DNA of 64,000 nt from Bin25 sp026709415 (GTDB taxonomy: Bacteria > Bacteroidota > Bacteroidia > Flavobacteriales > Flavobacteriaceae): contig OZ241330.1 in NCBI GenBank assembly GCA_965200045.1, positions 682,001 to 746,000 of the forward strand, in the 5' to 3' direction. Made by a program: the position numbers and the translations under genes. This document shows, piece after piece, positions 8,851 through 16,922 of this stretch. Position 1 is the stretch's first letter. Each line of letters begins with the position of its first letter. The notes beneath the pieces are model-generated. The model was not told the DNA's origin and ran no database searches. It was given only the letters and a program-made list of their open reading frames with translations.

Positions 8851-9580
8851 AATAGTTTGGTTGGTGAAAAGAAGGGGACTTTGTGGGAACTTGATTCCAT
8901 GAAAGGAAATGAGGTTCGATAGTTAAATCGCCACATTTATAAAAATTGCCTCGAGCCTTTAAATCTTGAAATTTTAAATCAGGATGATGAACAAAAATCT
9001 TTTTATCCATTGAAATGGATAGTGTCCATGAAGTATTTTCTTCTTTAATATCGAAGGGATCTCTTCCTAAAGATGAATGAATCTGAATATATTTTTTAAT
9101 CAAACGCGGCGAGATGAATTCTCTAGTATTTAAGTCTGAACCGTAAGCTAAGTGTACTGTTCCGATACTATTGAATTCAAAATTGTAATAGTTAAGATCG
9201 TTTTCAATGGCAACAAAAAATTCAACACAACTATCTTGATGTGTTCTAGCATTGGTTTTGGTTTTATTAGCCAAGACATGTTTTTCAGTCACATGGTATA
9301 CTAATAAAATGGAGTCATCAGTATGCGCTATGTGAAATGTTACTTTGGGTCGATAACTAAATTCAGGCCAATTGACAATGTCGATGTTACTGGTCATTGT
9401 GTATGGTTGAATTAATGATGCTAATTCATGAATGTTGTTTTTGTTTGGATTTGAAATTTTAGGGACGTTTAAAATTTTATTTTCTTGACTCATTAATTGG
9501 GTTCCTACTGACATTAAATTCCCCAAAAAGAAAATGATTGTTATTCTGGACAAATCACACACAAGGAAGAATTCCCTCAA
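8828..9580 (-). CDS. Exported CBM9-like (DOMON-type) sugar-binding protein
   Basis: A 250-residue protein with a hydrophobic leader (about residues 13-28). The rest is a beta-sandwich resembling the family 9 carbohydrate-binding module of exported Bacteroidota proteins: SILLVYHVTEKHV, QDSCVEFFVAIEND, YNFEFNSIGTVHLAYG, and a C-terminal FHQPNYFGTLVF that is very typical. It probably binds the substrate of the operon or a polysaccharide. It is the first gene of the eight-gene operon and is divergent from the SMP-30 gene. The start at 9580 is the only Met before the leader; a shorter start at the internal MSVG is possible but would lose the signal. Confidence 0.75.
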   Translation of the reverse strand: MREFFLVCDLSRITIIFFLGNLMSVGTQLMSQENKILNVPKISNPNKNNIHELASLIQPYTMTSNIDIVNWPEFSYRPKVTFHIAHTDDSILLVYHVTEKHVLANKTKTNARTHQDSCVEFFVAIENDLNYYNFEFNSIGTVHLAYGSDLNTREFISPRLIKKYIQIHSSLGRDPFDIKEENTSWTLSISMDKKIFVHHPDLKFQDLKARGNFYKCGDLTIEPHFLSWNQVPTKSPSFHQPNYFGTLVFQ

Positions 9581-9716
9581 ATTTAAAAAACCTCAAATAT
9601 TTGTTATCGTGTGGTTCAGTAACAAATTGAAACATCTCGAAAAAGGCAATCATGATTATTGATTCTTAAGGATTTAATTTTTAGTTTACAATTAATTTGT
9701 ACACCTTTAACGAATC

Positions 9717-10622
9717 ATGAAAAATCATACACTATCTATTCTATTTGGTGTGTTATCCATTACAATGTTTTGCCAAACACCATCTGATTTATATCGAGCC
9801 CATGACTATGTATATGTTGGGGAATATACGCAAGGATTAGAAGGACCAGCGGTTGATGTTTTTGGCAATCTTTATTTTGTGAACCCTAACCATCAAGGGT
9901 CCATTGGGAAAATTGATACCGACAGAAATTTTAGTTTATGGATCGACTCACTACCTCATGGAAGTGTTGCCAATGGCATTCGGATTTCTGGGAAAGGAAC
10001 GTTACTGCTCGCTGATTACACCAATCACAATGTGCTACAGATTGATCCAAATACCCAAAAGCTCACCGTTTATGGACACATGCCACAGGCCAATCAACCC
10101 AATGATTTAGCGATTTGTTGTGGGGATCGGCTCTATGCCTCTGATCCGAATTGGAAAGAAGGGACTGGAAAACTTTGGATGATTGAAAAAGATCAAATCA
10201 CGTTGCTAGACGATGAAATGGGAACTACCAATGGTATTGAAGTGAGTCCAGATCACAAGAGGCTATACGTCAATGAAAGCGTACAACTAAAAGTTTGGGT
10301 TTTTGATATTTTACCCAATGGTCATCTAACGAATAAACGGTTGCATATCCGTTTTGAAGATTATGGATTTGATGGAATGCGTGTCGATTCTGAGGAAAAT
10401 TTATACATCGCTCGTTATGGAAAGGGAACGATTGTCCAAGTTTCTAAAGAAGGAAAAATCCTTAGAGAAATAAAGGTTAAAGGGGAAAAAGTATCCAATC
10501 TTGCTTTTGGAGGAAGTGATGGGAAAACGATTTATGTAACGACTCAAGATCGAGGTTGGATAGAATCCTTTCGGGTAGAACATCCGGGCAGATCATTTGT
10601 TGAGCAAACAAAAGGGTTGTAA
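9717..10622 (+). CDS. Exported SMP-30/gluconolactonase-like protein
   Basis: A six-bladed propeller of 301 residues with a Sec signal (MKNHTLSILFGVLSITMFC). The metal-binding residues expected of SMP-30 lactonases can be placed: Glu in TQGLEGPAVD, Asn in MGTTNGIEVSPDHKRLYVNE, Asp in DYGFDGMRVDSEENLYIA. The family opens sugar lactones to aldonic acids. It is transcribed away from the operon that includes a sugar dehydrogenase, whose product would be a lactone, so the two probably act in one pathway. The 136-base gap between the two divergent genes should hold both promoters; I could not identify a convincing consensus there. Confidence 0.87.
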   Translation: MKNHTLSILFGVLSITMFCQTPSDLYRAHDYVYVGEYTQGLEGPAVDVFGNLYFVNPNHQGSIGKIDTDRNFSLWIDSLPHGSVANGIRISGKGTLLLADYTNHNVLQIDPNTQKLTVYGHMPQANQPNDLAICCGDRLYASDPNWKEGTGKLWMIEKDQITLLDDEMGTTNGIEVSPDHKRLYVNESVQLKVWVFDILPNGHLTNKRLHIRFEDYGFDGMRVDSEENLYIARYGKGTIVQVSKEGKILREIKVKGEKVSNLAFGGSDGKTIYVTTQDRGWIESFRVEHPGRSFVEQTKGL

Positions 10623-10715
10623 GTAAAGAGGAATCTTAGGATTCAGAGAGGTGGATTCTGATTCTCAATGATGGGGTTACCCGACCGAAAGCGAAACTTC
10701 AGAAAAAGGAGATAC

Positions 10716-11966
10716 TCAACAATGAAAAGCACTGGCCATTAAATCTTGTTCCTTAGGGGAGATACCTATTTTTTGGGCTGTTTTTTTCCATCGTTTGACG
10801 GAAGAAAGGACTTCATCATAAACGGCGTTCATTTCCTTTTGGCTTAGTCTGAAAAAGGGCCCAACACTTTTAGCTAATTCAAAGTCTAGGGCATTGTTTT
10901 GAAGATCGATATTTAAAGAGAGGCCAACTTTTTCATTGTTTGGATTCACATCATAACAAGGCGACAGGCTCCATTGATTGTCTTTGAAAAGGAATCCATG
11001 GTTTCTCAAGTGATCATCGGTATTTGAAATGGCAATATTAAAGATGAGTCTACGCCAAAGTTGCACTAGATTTTCTTTGACATTGGTGCAATGACTTTCA
11101 ATAAAATCCACTAATTCCAAGTAACTAGGCGGACTCGATTGGATCTTTTCTTCTGTATTCCCAGTTAATGTCATTGAAGAAGAAAAATGAATGCGATGCC
11201 CCTTTATTCGATCGAATCGTTTGGTTAAAAAGACATGATGATTCCCTCCGAATTTTCTTATTTTGGATGGACTCATTTCGATACCAGCATCGATCGCCAG
11301 TTGATAGGCCAAAAATTCCCATGCACTTTTGTTAACGGTATCATATTTTGAAGGAAATTTAGCCATCCAAAGATTTCCTTGTGAATCCAAAACATTAGCC
11401 TTAGGTCTTGCTCCTCCTAAAGAGGATCCAGGAGCAATCAATAGTTTAAGCCATTGATGAAAATCATTGGAAGGTTCATCACGTTCCATTTGAGTTATAG
11501 CATACTCTAAAGTTGGTAAAGATGAAAAAGGGGGAATCGAGAGTTTTGGATTAGATTCTAGAAAGGGGCCATTCAAATCGTTCTTAAACCGAAGGGCTCC
11601 CATTCTTGTGTTATCAAAAACTCCAAGCAAAAAGTCTTCATGTCTTAGTTTTTTTGGTTTTCGATTTTCTTTTTTTGAGTTTTCAAATTCAAGACGCTTC
11701 AAAAGCGTTTTCCCCCACGTATCCGGCATACTATCAGAAAAAATACCAAACAATTCTTTACCTTGAGGATACTGAGCCCCCAAATAAGGTTCTAAATCGG
11801 GGTCCATATAAAATCGGATACTTGACTTGAGCCATGGTTGGGCATATTCAAACCTGAAAGATCTTCTTGTTCGGTTCGGATTGACATGGAGGTGTCCCAT
11901 GAATGTGGGACCATTTAATCCTATCCAATGGGCAAATACATAAATGGTCGAATCAGAAGATGTCAT
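10716..11966 (-). CDS. hipA: HipA-family kinase (toxin of a HipBA pair)
   Basis: HipA kinases phosphorylate glutamyl-tRNA synthetase or other targets and cause growth arrest. The N-subdomain is seen in FGIFSDSMPDTWGKTLLKR. The kinase core has SSLGGARPKANV (Gly-rich loop), LWMAKFPSKYD with the ATP-binding Lys, ISNTDDHLRNHGF (catalytic Asp and metal-binding Asn/His), and LSPCYDVNP (DFG-like region). All key residues are intact. The start at 11966 is chosen because it follows the HipB stop by 1 base; the 24-codon extension overlaps hipB. This is the usual antitoxin-first order. Confidence 0.9.
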   Translation of the reverse strand: MTSSDSTIYVFAHWIGLNGPTFMGHLHVNPNRTRRSFRFEYAQPWLKSSIRFYMDPDLEPYLGAQYPQGKELFGIFSDSMPDTWGKTLLKRLEFENSKKENRKPKKLRHEDFLLGVFDNTRMGALRFKNDLNGPFLESNPKLSIPPFSSLPTLEYAITQMERDEPSNDFHQWLKLLIAPGSSLGGARPKANVLDSQGNLWMAKFPSKYDTVNKSAWEFLAYQLAIDAGIEMSPSKIRKFGGNHHVFLTKRFDRIKGHRIHFSSSMTLTGNTEEKIQSSPPSYLELVDFIESHCTNVKENLVQLWRRLIFNIAISNTDDHLRNHGFLFKDNQWSLSPCYDVNPNNEKVGLSLNIDLQNNALDFELAKSVGPFFRLSQKEMNAVYDEVLSSVKRWKKTAQKIGISPKEQDLMASAFHC

Positions 11967-11967
11967 T

Positions 11968-12255
11968 TTATAAAAGCGATAAATCTTGAAGCTGACGACC
12001 TTGTACATCATTTGCTCCGAGTAATTTAAAATCCTCATGAAGATTCATCGCTTTGAATACTTTAAAATAAGAGCCAATCGATACGGATGGATCCCCCTTT
12101 TCAATTCGATAAAGTGTTGCTCGATGAATACTAGCCCGCTGGGCTATTTGGTTCACCGTCAATTGTCTCCTTTTCCGCGCCAATCGTATATTGTCTCCGA
12201 GTTCTTCAAAATAGGGTCTATACTGAGGCAGAATAATGGTTTTTTTGGTATTCAT
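11968..12255 (-). CDS. hipB: HipB-like helix-turn-helix antitoxin
   Basis: A 95-residue protein with an HTH_3/Cro-type domain at about residues 15-75: LGDNIRLARKRRQLTVNQIA, QRASIHRATLYRIEKG and DPSVSIGSYFKVFKAM. HipB proteins bind and neutralise HipA and repress their own operon. The short C-terminal tail (GRQLQDLSLL) would be the HipA-contacting or protease-accessible part. It is directly upstream of hipA in the same operon. Confidence 0.9.
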   Translation of the reverse strand: MNTKKTIILPQYRPYFEELGDNIRLARKRRQLTVNQIAQRASIHRATLYRIEKGDPSVSIGSYFKVFKAMNLHEDFKLLGANDVQGRQLQDLSLL

Positions 12256-12259
12256 TCGC

Positions 12260-12278
12260 TTATTTGCAACTAAAATAA
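12260..12278. promoter_or_regulatory. Candidate HipB operator (short inverted repeat)
   Basis: An inverted repeat with 6-base arms TTATTT and AAATAA around 7 bases lies 5 bases upstream of the hipB start. HipB-type repressors bind such dyads at their own promoter. The arms are AT-rich and short, so chance is possible. The remainder of the gap up to 12407 holds only a 29-codon open frame (12295-12384), which I do not call. Confidence 0.3.
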
Positions 12279-12407
12279 TTGAAATGATTCATATATGCGA
12301 CATGATACGGAACGAATTCCAATAAGAGCAACAGTTAAAAAAGCATTAGAGTCACTTGAATCTTGGATTTACAATTTGGAATAAATCCTCAAAACCATGC
12401 ATCATCA

Positions 12408-13730
12408 TTAGTTGTCCATAACAATGAGATTGTGCAATTCCTCCATCCGATCAGCTTCTTCAAAAATCTGTCCATGTCCTCCTGAAATAGTAATCAACTC
12501 TTCTGCGGGATTTTTTTCGGTTAAAAATTCAATCGTTTCAGGAGTGTAGACGCCAACGGCTCGGTCTTTTTTGGCTGTTAGAAAAAGAGCATTGGATAAA
12601 TCGATCTGAGCCAGTTTTTTGGTATATCGATTGAATCCTAAACCGGCATTTAGTCGCCCCATATTATGTTCAAATCTCAGTTCATCAGCTGGTATCTCAG
12701 GGGAAAGTTGGATGAGGGTTTTTCCATCTTCGTCAAAATAGTAGAACTCACCCATTGAAAAGCCTTTCCATACTGTTTCATTCATATCTAGACGTCCATT
12801 CAATGAAATATACTTTCTAGCGGTATGACTATATTCAGCTAATAGTTCATGCACCATAAAGGCCCCATAAGAATGACCGATGACATAAACCGTTTTATTC
12901 ATATCAACGTAATGTTTAATGACTTGTTGAGCAATTTCAACCGAAAGCGAGGCTTCCACTTTAGCTTGTTCAAAGGTTAAATCAAAATGGTGATGTAATG
13001 AAGGATTCAGTTGTTGTGATTGAAATGGATAAACGATAAAGTCGTCCGTGAAGTAAGGAAAAAGATCCGTTCCACGAGATATTTCATTCAAGTTATAATC
13101 CCTTTCGTCTGTGGCTCCACCTTGTAAAAACACCCAAACGGTATCTTTTGTTGCATCTCCTCTGAATTCGAATAAATCATGAATATCAGAGGGTACTGTC
13201 GTATGAGCAAACTGGATGTTCATTTGATTTTCAGAATCGTCTGAATCTAAAGGATCTCCTTTGAGAGAAAAGGCTATTTCGACTTCATTGTATAGTTCAA
13301 TTTCAATACCCTTTCCACCTATTTCTATTTCATAGATATCAATGCCTGGATAGTTTCTAGAAAGGGTTTTTTTAATTTTACCTATTACCGATTCGTCAAG
13401 ATTTAATTTTTCCAAAATATCATACGATAAGTTGGGATTGACAAAGTCTCCGCTGGGTGAAAAGGCTATTACAGCTCCATTATTTAGTATGACTTCTATT
13501 TGATTTTCACCTATTTCGATTTCATTAATTGACATTCCAGTATAGTTTTCTGAAAGGTATTGTTTGATTTTCTCTTTTACGGATTCGTTCAGATTTAACT
13601 TTTCTAAATTACTATAGAAATTGGCTTTAATTTCATCAGAAGGTAAGCAACAAACTGTTTCTTCTTTATGGCATGAAACAGTGAAAGTAAGCAGAATAAA
13701 TAAAAGACTATAGTGAGGTCTTTTGACCAT
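12408..13730 (-). CDS. Lipoprotein with two PepSY-like repeats and an alpha/beta-hydrolase domain
   Basis: The lipobox is TVSC after a short leader; the start at 13730 gives MVKRPHYSLLFILLTFTVSC. Residues about 30-160 carry two similar repeats of the form KIKQYLSENYTGMSINEIEI ... NGAVIAFSPSGDF, like the PepSY-like/DUF2874 domains common in Bacteroidota. The C-terminal 260 residues are an alpha/beta hydrolase: oxyanion-type FLQGGATDERD, nucleophile elbow GHSYGAF, and a late SGGHGQIF with the probable catalytic His. The substrate is not recognisable. It stands alone on the minus strand. A TATTTTTG element at 13801-13808 could be its -7 box. Confidence 0.75.
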   Translation of the reverse strand: MVKRPHYSLLFILLTFTVSCHKEETVCCLPSDEIKANFYSNLEKLNLNESVKEKIKQYLSENYTGMSINEIEIGENQIEVILNNGAVIAFSPSGDFVNPNLSYDILEKLNLDESVIGKIKKTLSRNYPGIDIYEIEIGGKGIEIELYNEVEIAFSLKGDPLDSDDSENQMNIQFAHTTVPSDIHDLFEFRGDATKDTVWVFLQGGATDERDYNLNEISRGTDLFPYFTDDFIVYPFQSQQLNPSLHHHFDLTFEQAKVEASLSVEIAQQVIKHYVDMNKTVYVIGHSYGAFMVHELLAEYSHTARKYISLNGRLDMNETVWKGFSMGEFYYFDEDGKTLIQLSPEIPADELRFEHNMGRLNAGLGFNRYTKKLAQIDLSNALFLTAKKDRAVGVYTPETIEFLTEKNPAEELITISGGHGQIFEEADRMEELHNLIVMDN

Positions 13731-13825
13731 CAAATATTGAAATAAATAAACCAAACGATTGTGCAATTTAGATATTGTGGAATCTATCGCTAAGTTAATT
13801 CAAAAATAATGAATGACTGTAAGTT

Positions 13826-15097
13826 CTATAAAGAGAGTAGCACCTCTTCAAGTTTTTTGGTGAGGTTATCTCTGGAATATTCGGAAATTCCCTCAAAGTG
13901 ATTGATGATTGAAATATTATCAAGCCATGCTTGAATCAATTTTAGAAATTGGTTTTGAATTTTATTGTAATCAGAACTTTGATACACTCTAGAGTGAGTT
14001 CCCCTATTGACTATTTGAGCGACTTGACTTTCTGGATGACCAATGACAATCAGTGGAACTCCACTGGACAAATATTCCAATAATTTACCGGAAATCATTT
14101 GATCTGAAGCTTGTTCAAAGGAAAAAGCCAAAAGAAGATGAGCCTGTTTAATCAATGAAACAGAATCATGGTGTGGTATGTATCCTAAATAAATGACCTC
14201 AATGGCTTTCAGCCTATTTTTAAAACTATTGATGATGGTTGACCCAATGTTTCCAGCCAAAGTCAGTTTGATTTTGTTTGGATATTTTGACTGTAAGATT
14301 TCCAAAACTTGAATAATGATTTTAAAGTTTTGGTTGGATGTTAACAACCCCGAATAAACAACATGAAACTTTTGACTTTTTACCGATTTGGTTTTTGACA
14401 TCAATTGGCGGTCATAGCCATTAACAATCGAAATAAATTTTTGATCTTTATCTGTCTTTTGATATAACTCTTTGTGAAAAGCCCCACCAAGGGTGGTTAA
14501 AATAGCATCAGCGCTTTCAAGAACCCTAGATTCGTATTGAGCATCCTTATTTTTAGCCCAAGAGGTACGGTATAGTTTTTTATTGTAAAAGATGGATGTC
14601 CAAGGATCTCTAAAATCAGCCAACCATTTGATCTCATACTGCTTGATTAGTTTTAGACCAATCAAATGTGTCGAATGAGGAGGACCGGTCGTAACCAAAT
14701 AGTTCATAGGTGTTTCGTTTAAAACCATTTTTGCTTTTTTAAAAGCATGATAATTCCATGTTTTTCGGGCATCGGGAATAAAAATATTGCCTCTAATAAA
14801 TGCAAAAATTTTGTTGATAAAACCTTTTGTATTGATATCTCCTTGTGGCAATTCTTTTTTGCTTTTTAATGCTAACCATTTGTATATTCTCAAAGGTTCA
14901 AAAGATTTGGTTCTGTAGGTTTTCACTTGTTTAACATGATTGATCAGGCTATCATCTAAAACAGGATAAGAAGCTACTTTTGGATCGACCGTAACCACAC
15001 TGACTTGCCAGTTTAACTGGACTAAATATTTAGCGAAATACATCCATCGTTGCACTCCTGAACCACCCGATGGTGGCCAGTAATAAGTAAGAATCAA
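13826..15097 (-). CDS. Glycosyltransferase family 4-like protein, non-ATG start
   Basis: The N-terminal Rossmann domain begins at once with LTYYWPPSGGSGVQRW, the nucleotide-sugar donor loop typical of GT4/WfgS-like enzymes of Bacteroidota, followed by LVTTGPPHSTHLIGLKL. The C-terminal domain has FHVVYSGLLTSNQNFKII and EYLSSGVPLIVIGHPES. It probably works on surface polysaccharide or lipid-linked glycans in the cytoplasm. The frame is open from 15148 to 15098 (…SNKSVLI…) but holds no ATG, so the start is TTG at 15097 or another codon upstream. The normal family N-terminus has only a few residues before this motif, so nothing large is missing. Confidence 0.85.
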   Translation of the reverse strand: MILTYYWPPSGGSGVQRWMYFAKYLVQLNWQVSVVTVDPKVASYPVLDDSLINHVKQVKTYRTKSFEPLRIYKWLALKSKKELPQGDINTKGFINKIFAFIRGNIFIPDARKTWNYHAFKKAKMVLNETPMNYLVTTGPPHSTHLIGLKLIKQYEIKWLADFRDPWTSIFYNKKLYRTSWAKNKDAQYESRVLESADAILTTLGGAFHKELYQKTDKDQKFISIVNGYDRQLMSKTKSVKSQKFHVVYSGLLTSNQNFKIIIQVLEILQSKYPNKIKLTLAGNIGSTIINSFKNRLKAIEVIYLGYIPHHDSVSLIKQAHLLLAFSFEQASDQMISGKLLEYLSSGVPLIVIGHPESQVAQIVNRGTHSRVYQSSDYNKIQNQFLKLIQAWLDNISIINHFEGISEYSRDNLTKKLEEVLLSL

Positions 15098-15220
15098 TAC
15101 TGATTTATTTGAAGGAGTTTGTCTTTCGATTTTTAAAAATTTTGAATATCAATTATAGAGGATTTAAGAATCCCATTGGCGACACTTTTTTGTAAGATTT
15201 AGTTTTAAAAAGTATTGGAA

Positions 15221-15739
15221 TTATTTTGCAAGTCTTTTGGACTTCCATAAAGGAACACTAGAGCAGGATTCACCAAAAAAGATGCTTTTGGCAACACTTT
15301 GTAATCTTTGGACCAAAAGCACGTAAGCATCATCTGGAATTGAAATATTATAACAACCATTAATCATGATGGGCTTGTTCCGATAGGGTTCCAAATCCAT
15401 TTGGCTAACCATATGGGAGTAGATGATTTTTTCTAATTCTTCTATCGTTCCTTGAACAACCAGTTTAGCAATGCAGTGCAAATGACTAGTCACTAGCAAA
15501 TAAGCCCAAGACGGGAGAATAGCATCGGTTGAGCACTGCAAAGCCACATAATGGTCTTGATACTGTTGCCAGTCATGATTCTTTAAAGAAGTTCTGAAAT
15601 GTTTTTCTCTTAATAAGAATCCTTGGTCCAGCCATTGAGATAAATCAATGGAAGATCTTTTACCGGGAGGATGGAAGTGTTCCAAATCGATATTAACGAT
15701 TGAACTTTTTGCTATTCGATTGACAATTTGATTTTCCAT
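15221..15739 (-). CDS. DUF2480 family protein
   Basis: A 172-residue cytoplasmic protein that matches the Bacteroidota-specific DUF2480 family over its full length: IVNIDLEHFHPPGKRSSIDL, GFLLREKHFRTSLKNHDW, QYQDHYVALQCSTDAILPSW, INGCYNISIP, VAKSIFFGESCSSVPLWK. Two Cys positions (in LQCSTDA and GESCSSVP) and one more (INGC) are suggestive of metal or cluster contact. In Bacteroidota it usually follows sufE and sufT/DUF59, as here (8 bases after the DUF59 gene). Its function is unknown but linked by neighbourhood to Fe-S assembly. Confidence 0.88.
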   Translation of the reverse strand: MENQIVNRIAKSSIVNIDLEHFHPPGKRSSIDLSQWLDQGFLLREKHFRTSLKNHDWQQYQDHYVALQCSTDAILPSWAYLLVTSHLHCIAKLVVQGTIEELEKIIYSHMVSQMDLEPYRNKPIMINGCYNISIPDDAYVLLVQRLQSVAKSIFFGESCSSVPLWKSKRLAK

Positions 15740-15746
15740 TGGTTAC

Positions 15747-16073
15747 CTATAGCATGCCTAGTTCTAGTTTTGCTTCATCGCTAATCATTTCATTATTCCA
15801 AGGCGGATCAAAAGTAATTTCAACCATGGCTGTTTTGACTTGATCGATTGACTTTACTTTTTCTTCAACTTCAACGGGAAGCGTTTCTGCTACGGGACAG
15901 TTTGGTGTGGTCAACGTCATGAGAATTTTAACCTCTCTTTGGGGATTAATCATCACATCATATATCAGTCCTAACTCATAGATATCAACAGGAATTTCGG
16001 GATCATAAATCGTTTTTAAGACCCGAACGATTTGTTCGCCTAATTCTTTATCATCAATGTTTTGCTCACTCAT
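15747..16073 (-). CDS. DUF59/MIP18-family Fe-S assembly protein (SufT-like)
   Basis: A 108-residue protein with the DUF59 core: VLKTIYDPEIPVDIYELGLI, YDVMINPQREVKILMTLTT, PNCPVAETLP with the conserved reactive Cys, and VEITFDPPWNNEMISDEAKL. The family helps deliver or mature Fe-S clusters. The gene's start overlaps the sufE stop by 4 bases (ATGA at 16070-16073) and it precedes DUF2480 by 7 bases, so these three form one operon. Confidence 0.92.
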   Translation of the reverse strand: MSEQNIDDKELGEQIVRVLKTIYDPEIPVDIYELGLIYDVMINPQREVKILMTLTTPNCPVAETLPVEVEEKVKSIDQVKTAMVEITFDPPWNNEMISDEAKLELGML

Positions 16074-16420
16074 GTTTGTGGAATTTGAGTTTGAAATGCA
16101 ATAGCATATAATTTCATTTGTTTAATCATAGAAAGTAATCCATTGGCTCGAGTTGGAGATAGATGCTCTCGTATGCCCATTTGATCAATAAATGCGGTGT
16201 CTGTATTCAGAATATCTTTCGGTTTCTGACCAGAAAAAACTTCGATTAAAATAGCGATTATTCCTTTGGTAATGATCGCGTCACTATCAGCGGTAAAGTA
16301 TAGACGATCTTCTTGCAATTGAGCGTGCATCCAAACCCGGGATTGACATCCTTTTATAATGAAATCATCTGTTTTGAACTTAGAATCAATTAACGGCAAT
16401 GACTTTCCAAGATCAATCAT
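16070..16420 (-). CDS. sufE: SufE cysteine desulfuration protein, N-terminus beyond the first ATG
   Basis: SufE accepts sulfur from SufS on a Cys and passes it to SufB. The core is intact: MIDLGKSLPLIDSKFKTDDF, IKGCQSRVW with the sulfur-accepting Cys, DSDAIITKGIIAILIEVFSG. The first in-frame ATG is at 16420 and would give only 116 residues. Upstream the frame stays open to 16534 and codes for the conserved first helix (IEEKQEEIVQTFNFLEDW, then EQRYEH), but contains no ATG, GTG or TTG. Translation therefore starts either at 16420, with loss of the helix, or at a rare codon such as ATC 16501 or ATA 16492. A promoter-like element at 16525-16532 would place transcription just before these codons. 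The gene sits at the edge of the accessory block. Confidence 0.88.
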   Translation of the reverse strand: MIDLGKSLPLIDSKFKTDDFIIKGCQSRVWMHAQLQEDRLYFTADSDAIITKGIIAILIEVFSGQKPKDILNTDTAFIDQMGIREHLSPTRANGLLSMIKQMKLYAIAFQTQIPQT

Positions 16421-16524
16421 GTGTTCGTAACGTTGTTCCCAATCTTCTAAAAAATTAAAAGTTTGAACAATTTCTTCTTGTTTTTCTTCTATTGAGCTGA
16501 TGGTTTTTGTATCAAATAACTTTT

Positions 16525-16532
16525 CAAAATTA
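16525..16532 (-). promoter_or_regulatory. Candidate -7 element of the sufE operon
   Basis: TAATTTTG fits the Bacteroidota -7 consensus TAnnTTTG. It lies about 24 bases before the ATC codon at 16501. No clear TTTG -33 box is seen at 19-21 bases upstream, so support is only partial. Confidence 0.35.
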
Positions 16533-16666
16533 CATCAATAATACGATGGTCGGGTGAATTATCTTGCATAGCAAATGTTGATTAGGTCATACCAAAAAAG
16601 TGGCATCTAAAAAGCGAAACACAGATTCTCATGAGAAATGTATCCAAGCGTTACGAATCATGGTTT

Positions 16667-16676
16667 GGGGGGGGGG
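16667..16676. repeat. Homopolymer G10 tract
   Basis: Ten consecutive G bases end immediately before an ATG (16677). An earlier ATG at 16660 reads into the tract, and its frame joins the 16677 frame only if the tract had 8 or 11 G. Such tracts change length by slipped-strand mispairing. Confidence 0.9.
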
Positions 16677-16793
16677 ATGTTTAATAGATCCGTTATAATC
16701 AGTTGGTTTTTTGTCACATTTTCCATTGGCACGATATTTGAAGCATGTACACCGTTGCCTAACCAGGTGTTTACATGAGTAAAATAGTCACTA

Positions 16794-16802
16794 CCCCCCC
16801 CC
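16794..16802. repeat. Homopolymer C9 tract
   Basis: Nine consecutive C bases lie 215 bases upstream of the lipoprotein start at 17017. The tract lies within or after a short frame starting at 16774. It may be a length-variable element in the 5' region of that lipoprotein gene, or part of a decayed gene. Confidence 0.9.
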
Positions 16803-16896
16803 GAAAATTCTGTAAACTGCTCCTATTCTAGCGCCGGTCGGCCTAGTCTCCACCCACTTTTTTTCTGTTTTTCTGTTTTCCCGTTGCTGAGATGGG

Positions 16897-16922
16897 GTTG
16901 GGATGTGGTGTTTCATCCCAAC
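16897..16922. promoter_or_regulatory. Perfect 9-bp hairpin in the leader of the coiled-coil lipoprotein
   Basis: GTTGGGATG and CATCCCAAC form a perfect 9-bp stem with an 8-base loop, 94 bases before the ATG at 17017. No T run follows, so it is not a standard terminator. It could be a 5' UTR structure or a protein-binding dyad. Confidence 0.5.

Noticed and set aside
12295..12384. 29-codon ORF upstream of the hydrolase gene
   Set aside because: Too short, no ribosome site, no recognised family.
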